Shown: positions 1 to 7,474 of the stretch, piece by piece | Layout of the letters: every line of letters begins with the position of its first letter | How positions within the stretch are numbered: position 1 is the first letter of the stretch | Source of the DNA: Bacteroidota bacterium | Lineage (GTDB): Bacteria; Bacteroidota; Bacteroidia; Chitinophagales; Chitinophagaceae | Assembly: GCA_023387985.1 (NCBI GenBank) | Contig: JAEWHC010000008.1 | Location: 124,001 to 188,000, forward strand | Direction: 5' to 3' | DNA: 64,000 nt | Program-made: the position numbers and the translations under genes | Notes under the pieces: generated by a model | The model's input: the letters and a program-made list of their open reading frames with translations, nothing else | The model's database searches: none | Told to the model about the DNA's origin: nothing

Positions 1-2262
1 CGCATCGTAATCACAACTTTCATCTTTGTAAATTACAATATCATCAGGCACCGTAAAGGTTGGCGCAGTTGTATCCCTTACAGTGATGATTTGCACCTGG
101 GAACTATCATTGCCACAGGCATCCTTTACATACCAGGTTCTTTCAAGAATTGTCTCACCGGTACAGGAACCATTCTTTTCAAGATCAGTATGCCAGACAT
201 CCGGGTTTGCATCACAATTATCCTGTACATCCGTTGGCACACCGGTATCAGCAGGCAATGCGCTGTAGTTACAATCTTCATCCTTGTAAAGCGTTACGTC
301 TGCCGGTACGTTGAAGGTGGGTTTGGTATTGTCTCCAATGGTGAAAACAGCGTTGCTCAGGTCATAGAAAATATTTTCCACGGCCTCAATTTTTATGCGG
401 GCATTGTTGCTGTAAGTGCAGGCAAAATCATGCGTATAACTACCGTCATTGGGTGTGGAAGCTGTTATGACACTCCAATTTACCCCACCATCGGTGGATA
501 AACTAATTTTTACGTTTGCTGAAAGAGCCTGCGTACCCTCTGCATTCCATGTAATGTTGTAATTACCCGGGCATATGGTTTCCCCTCCATTTGGTGCGGT
601 GAGGGCAAAAGGCCCCACATCAGCCACGGTGATCACTATATTGTCAGAATTGGTCTGGCTGCCATCGCGCACCGTAAACCTGAAATTCATTGTACGTGCA
701 ACGGAAGGCAACGTTTCCCATTTGGTGCTTACCCCTTCGGCTGGCATTAAGCGAATCGGGGACGTTGATGGCGGTAAGGAACGGAACATAGGACCCGTGG
801 TATAGGTTGAATTGGGGATCGTCCTCCCGAAGTCACTGGTGAGTTTATCCATTTGCTCCCAGGTAAAAAGCAGCGGATCACTTTCAGGATCTGAAGCCAC
901 ACCGGTTAACACAAAAGCGGTGGATTTCGGAATGGTCCTGTCCGCACCGGCGTTGGCACTTGGAGCTGTATTATTGGCATCAATGGTGGTTCCGCAGCTT
1001 ACGCCTGCGATATGTGCCGTCGCTTGCTGGATGCTTATGGCATGAAAATAGGGAGATCTCAATTCAATAACCTGGTCTGCAGCGGCGATGCCATTGCCTC
1101 CGTAACTCATAAACGTGTTCCCGCTTCCCGGCTCCATTTGGGCGTTGTCGTTATCATCCTGGTGTGTGAAGGTATGATTTGCACCGGCCTGATGCCCGAT
1201 TTCATGGGTAAACATCATAGAAGCATAACCGTCTAAATTATTCCATCCGGCTCGCATGGTTACCGCCCTCGCTTTGTTATCATCATCGCAAAACCTGCCG
1301 ATTGACGCTCTGCCGGCATTGCTTCCGGAATTAAAATGCATCAGATGCCCCAGATCATAATCACTTGTGGACAGCACCCCGTTTATAACAGTCTTGGCCA
1401 TGTCAATTAATGTTGTGGTTTCTGATTCGCTTCCAATCCCATCTGTGGCGGGATCGAGAAAGATGATGTCTTCATTGTTATCGATCAGTTGCAGCCGGAT
1501 TCCAAAATCCCGCTCCAAAAAGGAATTCGTAAGGGTAAGATGGCCAACCTGAAAAGCCAGTACATTGGCTCTGCGTTCAGCATCAGAAAGGGATACGTTG
1601 CCGCCATAGGTGACACTAAACTGACCGGAAGCCGCAAGGGCAAACCGAAAAGTTCGGATTTCACCGGTGTTGGCATTCAAGGGTACCAGGCCAGCCAAAT
1701 CTCCTTTATTGCTGATTGTAGCTATACTGACCCCGTCGCCGGAGCTTTCGCATTCAAATCCTTCTAAATCTGCAGACACCGATTCGAACCCAATGTAAAT
1801 CTGGTTTTGGTCATCCACTCGCCTGATGAATAAAGAGGCCTTTCCGGGCTCATGGATAATCGCGTTCAATCCAAGTCTGGTAAAAGAAAAACGTGTTGTT
1901 TTCAAACTACCATCCGTGGAAACACCGCTGAACGATTGAAGGTCGGGGTACTTCTTAACTAAACCGGGCGCCGCAACAGGTGCATTGACTACGCGGAATT
2001 CAATGAAGTTGCCCTCTGCATCCGGTAAATAAATTGTTGCAACATTCTGACGCGCATTTGCTGCTTTTTCATTGGGTGCGGCTTGAAGCTTCGCCAACAT
2101 TTGAGTTTCATTCAGTTTGTAAAGCCTGAATACTTTTGGTTTTTTCCGGTTCTGCCAATCTGATTTTGTAACAGCATTTTCATTTGCACGACTCCATTCG
2201 GGCTGAGCCGTGGCCAGGATAAAGAACAGCAATCCGGCAATACTGAGTAAAGCTTTTTTCAT
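1..2262 (-). CDS. Secreted metzincin metalloprotease with HYR repeats (3' part outside the window)
   Basis: The reading frame opens at ATG 2262 and stays open to base 1, so the C-terminus is missing. Residues 1-20 form a signal peptide ending in ATAQ. A propeptide-like region follows. The zinc site is HEIGHQAGANH at residues 353-363 (ligands H353, H357, H363; catalytic E354), and the Met-turn is FMSYGG with M385. Together these define a metzincin of the reprolysin-like M12 type. Downstream come an Ig/PKD-like stretch and at least two HYR-type repeats (about bases 1-350), each with conserved CxYxA and DNC/ACGN motifs. Such proteins in Bacteroidota usually end in a type IX secretion signal, which cannot be seen here. 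Likely role: extracellular protein degradation. A good promoter lies about 165 bases upstream. Confidence 0.88.
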   Translation of the reverse strand, partial: MKKALLSIAGLLFFILATAQPEWSRANENAVTKSDWQNRKKPKVFRLYKLNETQMLAKLQAAPNEKAANARQNVATIYLPDAEGNFIEFRVVNAPVAAPGLVKKYPDLQSFSGVSTDGSLKTTRFSFTRLGLNAIIHEPGKASLFIRRVDDQNQIYIGFESVSADLEGFECESSGDGVSIATISNKGDLAGLVPLNANTGEIRTFRFALAASGQFSVTYGGNVSLSDAERRANVLAFQVGHLTLTNSFLERDFGIRLQLIDNNEDIIFLDPATDGIGSESETTTLIDMAKTVINGVLSTSDYDLGHLMHFNSGSNAGRASIGRFCDDDNKARAVTMRAGWNNLDGYASMMFTHEIGHQAGANHTFTHQDDNDNAQMEPGSGNTFMSYGGNGIAAADQVIELRSPYFHAISIQQATAHIAGVSCGTTIDANNTAPSANAGADRTIPKSTAFVLTGVASDPESDPLLFTWEQMDKLTSDFGRTIPNSTYTTGPMFRSLPPSTSPIRLMPAEGVSTKWETLPSVARTMNFRFTVRDGSQTNSDNIVITVADVGPFALTAPNGGETICPGNYNITWNAEGTQALSANVKISLSTDGGVNWSVITASTPNDGSYTHDFACTYSNNARIKIEAVENIFYDLSNAVFTIGDNTKPTFNVPADVTLYKDEDCNYSALPADTGVPTDVQDNCDANPDVWHTDLEKNGSCTGETILERTWYVKDACGNDSSQVQIITVRDTTAPTFTVPDDIVIYKDESCDYDA

Positions 2263-2705
2263 GTGTTTAAATTTTGGTGGTTCATTCGTAGCATCAGGCT
2301 GCCACCCACCCTACGGAAGCAGGATAGCAGAAAGGGTTTGTGAAGAGTTAACTGCTTAGAAAATAATTAAAAGAGTGATTTGTCGCAGGTAGAGTGGGTT
2401 TGGGGGATGAATATTCATATGCAACTCAAATCTAATAGGTAGTTTTTTAAATGTCAAGCCTCACTGAGGAAAAGGTGATTTTATTTGAGGGAACGGCAGG
2501 CTGACCCTGTGCGGTGGGTGGCATTTGTAGACTTCCTCGTGGAAATTTGATTTCATGCACCCAAGGGGCGTACTTGTGTAAAAGACCAGCTTAGTTTATC
2601 CTTAAAGCATCGCCGGCGTGCGTAAAATTTGTAAAAGCGCCTTGGTTATGAATTTTGGGCGCTGTTACTTACGCAGTATTGGAAACCCTGAACGCGGGCC
2701 ACCTT
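2263..2705. other. Intergenic region, 443 bp
   Basis: Lies between the metalloprotease start and the stop of the upstream minus-strand nuclease-fold gene. It holds the promoter at 2427-2457. It also has GCCACCCACC near 2301 and its inverted complement GGTGGGTGGC near 2514, about 200 bp apart; the meaning is unclear. I see no credible coding frame and no convincing terminator. Confidence 0.6.
2427..2457 (-). promoter_or_regulatory. Bacteroidota-type promoter for the metalloprotease gene
   Basis: On the minus strand TTG (2457-2455), 20 nt, then TAGATTTG (2434-2427), matching the TTG/TTTG...TAnnTTTG consensus of the Bacteroidota primary sigma factor. Transcription would start near 2421 and give a leader of about 160 nt. 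Assigned by motif match only. Confidence 0.55.
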
Positions 2706-3566
2706 TCATTTTTTACCTCTGCCCTTAAAGTGTACATCCGCCAAAACCGGGAAATGATCCGATGGATATTTGCCCCTGTAGGTATCTGTCAGCAGTCCCC
2801 ACCGCGTAGCTTTCAAAGCCGCACTTAGAAAAATATGATCAATAACCATTGAAGTCGCAAAGTCACGGCCAAAGTCGTTAAATGAACCATTCAACTGGTA
2901 AGGGTATTGCACATCATGGTATGCATCCCGCAGCAAGGTTGAAGCGGCAAGCACTTTATAGGGCTCGCTGTCGCGGCCAACGTTAAAATCACCTACAGCA
3001 ATAACCGGTTGGTCGCCGGCTATCTCCTTTATCTTTTGCAACAACAGCCTGGCGCTTTCCAGTTGGGCTGTCTTTCCCTGGTGATCAAAATGCGCACTGA
3101 AGAAATAAAACGTTTTGCCGGATTTTTTCTCCCGCAATTGTACCCAGCTCGCAATACGGTTGCAGCAGGTGGCATCCCAGCCTTTGCCAGGAATATTGGG
3201 GGTTTCGCTAAACCAGAAATCCCCGGCCCTTAAGCGTTCAAACTTTTTCTTATTGTAAAATACCGCAGCATGCTCCCCTTTTGTCCCCCCGTCATCGCGT
3301 CCTTTACCATAGCGTTCAAATTCGGGCAGGCCTTTTGAAAGATCTTCAAGCTGATTGATCAATCCTTCCTGGATACCAAACACATCAATCTGGTGAAAAC
3401 GGATCAGGTCGACTGAAGGTTGCGCACGGTCTTTCCAAAGGTTGCCTGAATCACGCGGATTGTCAAAACGGAGATTGTAAGTAGCCACCGTTATTTTTTG
3501 TGTCAGTCCACTGATGGCGATTAACATCAAAGCAACAAAAACGCTCTTTATTCTAAGGATTTTCAT
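2706..3566 (-). CDS. Secreted endonuclease/exonuclease/phosphatase family protein
   Basis: A protein of 286 aa. The frame can be read from 3707, but ATG 3566 is chosen because it starts directly with a signal peptide (residues 1-23, ending SGLTQ) and has a TAnnTTTG box 5 nt upstream. The metal-dependent EEP fold is shown by N31 in ATYNLRFD, E67 in FGIQEG, H159 in SAHFDHQG, GDFNVG at 192-197, D243-H244 in VIDHIF, and S269-D270-H271 in the closing SDHFPV motif. All expected catalytic residues are present. Family members hydrolyse phosphodiesters or phosphomonoesters (nucleic acid, lipid or sugar phosphates); the substrate cannot be told. Export suggests phosphate scavenging or extracellular DNA use, which is inference. 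Confidence 0.85.
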   Translation of the reverse strand: MKILRIKSVFVALMLIAISGLTQKITVATYNLRFDNPRDSGNLWKDRAQPSVDLIRFHQIDVFGIQEGLINQLEDLSKGLPEFERYGKGRDDGGTKGEHAAVFYNKKKFERLRAGDFWFSETPNIPGKGWDATCCNRIASWVQLREKKSGKTFYFFSAHFDHQGKTAQLESARLLLQKIKEIAGDQPVIAVGDFNVGRDSEPYKVLAASTLLRDAYHDVQYPYQLNGSFNDFGRDFATSMVIDHIFLSAALKATRWGLLTDTYRGKYPSDHFPVLADVHFKGRGKK

Positions 3567-3571
3567 AGCAT

Positions 3572-3579
3572 CAAAAGTA
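3572..3579 (-). promoter_or_regulatory. TAnnTTTG box 5 nt before the EEP gene start
   Basis: Minus strand TACTTTTG, then 5 nt, then ATG 3566. It fits a -7 element giving a leaderless or nearly leaderless mRNA. No clear -33 TTG is present. One of five such cases in the window. Confidence 0.45.
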
Positions 3580-3839
3580 GAAATTAATACCTTAACGGCG
3601 GCAGCGCCCCGGGCGGCATTCAATTCCAGTCCGGCCCTGGGCAAGAACCGTAACCTGCTTATAAAGCGCAGGCAGATCTTACTGAAGATATGGTAAAACA
3701 CCGTCATTGGATCTCTTCGTGATTACCACTTTACAATGATTCCTGTTAATGATAACTCCCTTTTTCCCGAAAGGCAGGATGCCATCCTGTTTTTTTTGTA
3801 TTTTAGTCTTGCCCATTCAATCAATATAAGATTCAATAT

Positions 3840-4367
3840 ATGGCTAACATAAAAGTCCTCAAAGGAGACATTACCAGAATTGAAGCAGATGCAATTGTTA
3901 ATGCGGCAAACTCTTCGCTAATGGGTGGCGGGGGCGTAGATGGCGCTATTCACCGGGCAGGCGGGCGCGCCATTTTGGAAGAGTGCAAAAAAATTGTAGC
4001 GGCCCAGGGAGAATTGCCGCCGGGAGAAGCTGTAGCTACAACGGCGGGCAATCTGCCGGCCAAACTGGTGATCCACACCGTTGGACCGGTATGGAAAGGC
4101 GGAGATAACGGGGAGGCATTTAAGCTGGCGAATTGTTACGAAAATTCATTGCGCGTGGCTTTAATGAATGGCTGTAAAACGGTGGCTTTCCCTGCCATCA
4201 GTACCGGCGTTTGTGGTTACCCGGCGGACAAAGCCGCTGAAGTGGCCATCAAAGTAATCCGTGATTTTACCGGCGCCCGCCCGCGCTTTGATGAAATCAT
4301 GATGGTCTGCTTCGACGATGCGAATTATGATGCATTAACCAGGGTTTTGAATGCGCAAAAGGGTTAG
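3840..4367 (+). CDS. Macrodomain protein, O-acetyl-ADP-ribose deacetylase type (YmdB-like)
   Basis: A stand-alone macrodomain of 175 aa, the normal length for the MacroD/YmdB group. Seen: GDITRIEADAIVNAAN at 9-24 with N21/N24, the glycine loop GGGGVDGAIHRAGG that closes over the distal ribose, and a second phosphate-binding loop STGVCGYP. Known for the family: hydrolysis of O-acetyl-ADP-ribose and removal of mono-ADP-ribose from acidic residues. The gene stands alone, pointing toward a broken gene on the other strand. No ADP-ribosyltransferase or sirtuin is nearby, so a toxin-antitoxin role is not supported. Confidence 0.92.
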   Translation: MANIKVLKGDITRIEADAIVNAANSSLMGGGGVDGAIHRAGGRAILEECKKIVAAQGELPPGEAVATTAGNLPAKLVIHTVGPVWKGGDNGEAFKLANCYENSLRVALMNGCKTVAFPAISTGVCGYPADKAAEVAIKVIRDFTGARPRFDEIMMVCFDDANYDALTRVLNAQKG

Positions 4368-4391
4368 GTTAAACCCCCGGGCAAATTCCGG

Positions 4392-5408
4392 CTACTGATG
4401 CGCTTTCAGAAAATCGATCAGACCATTCATATACGTTTCCTGGTCATCCCACATACTCATGTGTCCGCCGCTGCAAAGCAGGAATTTTCCTTTGGGTAGC
4501 TGGCCTGCCATCCATTGCATATGTTCAGGGTCCATAGTGTCGTGGGTAGCACCTACAACCAACGCAGGAACCTTGATTTCGCCCAGCCTCGCGGAAACAT
4601 CCCAGATTTCCAGTTTCCCACTGATGCCAAATTCACTAGGCCCCTGCATGGTAACATACAGAGACTGGTTCATCTTAGACATGGACCGTACAAATGGCTC
4701 CGGCCATTGATCAACAGGCATGCGGATGGCAAATTGCGGGTAAAACTGCTCCATCAAAATGCGCATATAAGCAGGATCACTAAAATCTCCCTTAAGTTCA
4801 ATCTGCCGAATGGTATCGAGTGAAGCAGGATCCAGTTTCAAAGCCAATACATTTTCGGCATATTTGTCATATTCCGGGCAACTGCTCATCATATTGCTGA
4901 TGATCACGCCTTTCAGATTTTCCTGGTATTTAAGGGCATATTCCATGGCCAGTATGCCGCCCCAGCTGTGGCCCAGCAAAAAGAAATTCTCCTGGTTCAG
5001 GTTGAGGGCTTTTCTTACCTGCTCAACTTCTTCCACGTAGCGAGCAAGATCCCAGAAAGAGGTATCGGTAGTCTGGTAACTGTTGCCGCAGCCAAGCTGA
5101 TCTTAATAAATGAATTCGATTCCTTCAGCAGGCAGAAAGCTTTCCATGCATTCAAAATATTCATGTGTGGCACCGGGGCCGCCGTTTACCAGCAATAATT
5201 TCACTTTTGGATTATTCCCAATCCGCTTTGTCCAGACAGGGAATTTGCCCTGCGCGGTTTCGATCTCCACCATTTGTACACCCCCCGTTTTCACTCCGGT
5301 TGAATTGTCAGTAAATTAGGAGTTTTTTGGATCCGGCAGATCGTTTTTCTTTTGGCCACATGCGGAGAGGATCAACACAAGGAAACAGAGAAAGCTGTAA
5401 CGAAACAT
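4392..5408 (-). pseudogene. Prolyl aminopeptidase-like alpha/beta hydrolase lipoprotein, interrupted by two in-frame TAA codons
   Basis: One frame runs from ATG 5408 to TAG 4392 (339 codons) and is broken only by TAA at 5318-5316 (codon 31) and TAA at 5105-5103 (codon 102). The first 30 codons give a lipoprotein signal peptide with lipobox LSAC at C17. The middle piece holds the oxyanion segment NGGPGATHEYFE. The last piece holds the nucleophile elbow GHSWGG, the acid in ATHDTMDPEH and the histidine in SGGHMSMWDD. Homologues as I remember them carry Tyr at both interrupted places (a YFD-like motif, and the first or second Tyr before DQLG), so each stop is one base from a Tyr codon. The promoter at 5427-5454 looks intact. 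Separate short ORFs start at GTG 5294 and ATG 5036, but neither piece alone has a full active site. Confidence 0.85.
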
Positions 5409-5925
5409 TATGGTAAGTTTATTAAGCAAAGTTACATATGAAAAAAACCGGCAATGTAAATCAGGCAGTATTTTAATTCAGGATGAGTGCCTGTTTTTTT
5501 AACTCACCACCGGTGATGGCGTCAGTCGCCTTTCCAAAATAACGCAAACTGGAAACCCATGTTTTTCAATTTTGCAAACCGGAAGACTTCCGAAGGCATG
5601 TATCCGGAATTATTTTTTTCAGAAAACACTTGCATTAGAAATTTCTTAATTCTAATTTTATGTTAGCACACCGGACAACCCTTTACTGTTTAAAAAATTG
5701 AGCGATGAACCCCCTGTTATTGCCGCATAGTGCAGGTTTCTATTAAACTCAAAATGATTTTTTCCCGGCTCCTTTTCTAAGAAAATCAGCAGTAAGGGTT
5801 TTGCTCAGCCCTAAAGAACAGGGAACCCAAATTTGTCAACATTGGAGGGATCTGAAAATCCAAAACAGAGTAAGACTGAGAAACCGAAAACAGTACAGAG
5901 TAGGTATCACTGAAATTCATTTTTT
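5409..5925. other. AT-rich intergenic region, 517 bp
   Basis: Divergent region between the broken hydrolase and the 79-codon gene. It contains the hydrolase promoter (5427-5454). A small hairpin has arms ATTAGAA and TTCTAAT around a 9-nt loop near 5635-5657. A 35-codon ATG frame (5559-5666) has no recognisable content. I find no clear TAnnTTTG promoter for the rightward genes. Confidence 0.5.
5427..5454 (-). promoter_or_regulatory. Bacteroidota-type promoter of the broken hydrolase gene
   Basis: Minus strand TTG (5454-5452), 17 nt, TAACTTTG (5434-5427). The start codon ATG 5408 lies 18 nt after the box. Its position supports 5408 as the original start and indicates the pseudogene may still be transcribed. 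Confidence 0.55.
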
Positions 5926-6165
5926 ATGCACAACTCAAATGATTTGAAGGACAGGATCCTTAAATCAAGCATTGTCAATTTCGAAGCCCTCGGAAAAACC
6001 ATTACCGAATTGGGCCCGCAACTTGCCTTTTTAGATGATCCATGGGAAAACTTTTGCGGTACGATGCGTTACTTCATCCGCATCTACAGGCTGCCGCCTT
6101 TAGGCCCGAGAATTCCCGAACTGGATCGCCTCGAAAAGCTTGAAGGCCTCGACAAGCAACTGTAA
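5926..6165 (+). CDS. Small protein of unknown function, coupled to the next gene
   Basis: 79 aa, no signal peptide and no membrane segment. The middle is aromatic and basic (DDPWENFCGTMRYFIRIYRL), followed by a proline-rich turn PPLGPRIPELDRLEKLEGLDK. I do not recognise the family. Its TAA stop is immediately followed by the ATG of the 416 aa gene (TAAATG), so the two are very probably translated together and work in the same process. A RiPP precursor or a small partner protein of the larger gene product are possibilities, but nothing in the sequence decides between them. The single Cys and lack of a leader-core boundary argue against a classical lanthipeptide. Confidence 0.6.
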   Translation: MHNSNDLKDRILKSSIVNFEALGKTITELGPQLAFLDDPWENFCGTMRYFIRIYRLPPLGPRIPELDRLEKLEGLDKQL

Positions 6166-7416
6166 ATGGTTATGACTATGAGAAATGCAACTTTGAACAG
6201 GCCCGCACCAGGTTTGCTAAACGAAGAATATACTTTTGAAAGGCTGAAAAGATGCCTGGATTTCACCAATGATGCCCTGCTCCACCTCATTGTGGATGGG
6301 CACCCTGCAGATGAAGAAGAAAGCTGGTATGTGAGGCCTGAAAAGATTATTGCAGAGTCTGCATTTCTCATGGTTTTTGCAAATCCTTTTAAGCACCAGG
6401 AGCTGATTCGCACATCATTTCAACGCCTTGGCGAAACGCTTGAGCCGCTGGGGCGAAGTAAGGCCATGTTGCTCAACATTTGCCTGAAACCATCGCTTGC
6501 CCTTGATTATGCCCATACACATATTTGTCTCGATGTTGCAGGATTTCCCAACGCGGAATTTGATGCCTTAGTTGAATCCTCTTTAAAAGGTGAATTAATC
6601 AACGGCATTGAACGAACACCTTACAGAATACTTGAACGGTTTTGGCTTCTTAATCTCAGGAATACGGAAACAAGTAAAACCGAACGCGAATTTTGGATAC
6701 AACACAGTGCGCTCTGCAAAACACCGGATATTTTTTCTGAAAGCACTGATGCTGCATACGCATTGACTCATGCGGTAATGTATCATCAGGAAAATGACAT
6801 TTTTGACCGGGAAAAACTTGCCCACATCATCGAAGCCATGTTGATCCGTAACCTGGATGCACAAGATTATGATGTCGCAGGTGAGTTGTTGATAAGTTGG
6901 ATTATGCTGGGTCTGCCGCTCACGGATATCATCATCCTTAGCCTCGAAATTTTATTCACCATCGAAAAACGGGTAGGATTTTTGCCCGCACCGGGCCTCG
7001 ATACCAGCAAATTGCCGGGTTTGGAAAAGTGTGAACGCCGAACCTATATTTTCAGTATAAATTATCACACCATTCTTGTAATGGGTCTTTTGTGCTGTGT
7101 TATGCTACACCGGAAATTTCTGGATGGAATCACTACGGTTTCCGCTGCAATCTCTGAAAGGGATAAAAGCTACCTGGAGGAACTTATACAAACGGCTGCA
7201 TCCAAACATTGGATCGAGTTTTATTATCAACATCCAAAAACCTACAACTGGGCCCCATTTATTTATCATGCGCTTTTGTCGAAAAGCATCCGGGAAAAGA
7301 ATTTCTCACTAAGCCATGAAATCCTGCAGAAAATTACCAGCACTTCTTTAAAGGAAGCAATTACCAGCGGCCAGGCCAATGAATTGCTAGCCAGATTAAG
7401 CAGATTTTCTGGTTAG
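6166..7416 (+). CDS. DUF6895-like protein of unknown function
   Basis: 416 aa (a second in-frame ATG is at 6178). Soluble, helix-rich, no signal peptide. Recognisable blocks are YALTHAVMYHQ (about 199-209), DYDVAGELLISW (about 229-240), GFLPAPG (about 268-274) and the YHTILVMGLLCCVML region (about 300-314). From memory these match the conserved blocks of DUF6895, known mainly from actinomycete proteins of unknown role, some near natural-product genes; I cannot confirm this by search. It directly follows the 79 aa gene. The region is more AT-rich than its neighbours, which would fit acquisition by transfer. Biochemical function: unknown. Confidence 0.65.
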   Translation: MVMTMRNATLNRPAPGLLNEEYTFERLKRCLDFTNDALLHLIVDGHPADEEESWYVRPEKIIAESAFLMVFANPFKHQELIRTSFQRLGETLEPLGRSKAMLLNICLKPSLALDYAHTHICLDVAGFPNAEFDALVESSLKGELINGIERTPYRILERFWLLNLRNTETSKTEREFWIQHSALCKTPDIFSESTDAAYALTHAVMYHQENDIFDREKLAHIIEAMLIRNLDAQDYDVAGELLISWIMLGLPLTDIIILSLEILFTIEKRVGFLPAPGLDTSKLPGLEKCERRTYIFSINYHTILVMGLLCCVMLHRKFLDGITTVSAAISERDKSYLEELIQTAASKHWIEFYYQHPKTYNWAPFIYHALLSKSIREKNFSLSHEILQKITSTSLKEAITSGQANELLARLSRFSG

Positions 7417-7474
7417 CCTACCCTGTTCTGCATAGTAGAGGCAGTTGCGGTTCTTTGGGCTGCTGCTTCTGATC

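Noticed and set aside
1765..1785. GATTCGAACCC resembling a tRNA T-arm
   Set aside because: It lies inside the metalloprotease reading frame and no acceptor or anticodon arms are found.
3840..5408. Macrodomain gene as antitoxin of an ADP-ribosylating toxin
   Set aside because: The only neighbour is a hydrolase pseudogene on the other strand; no ADP-ribosyltransferase motif is seen.
5559..5666. 35-codon plus-strand ORF upstream of the 79 aa gene
   Set aside because: No conserved features, no promoter and no start context; probably chance in AT-rich DNA.
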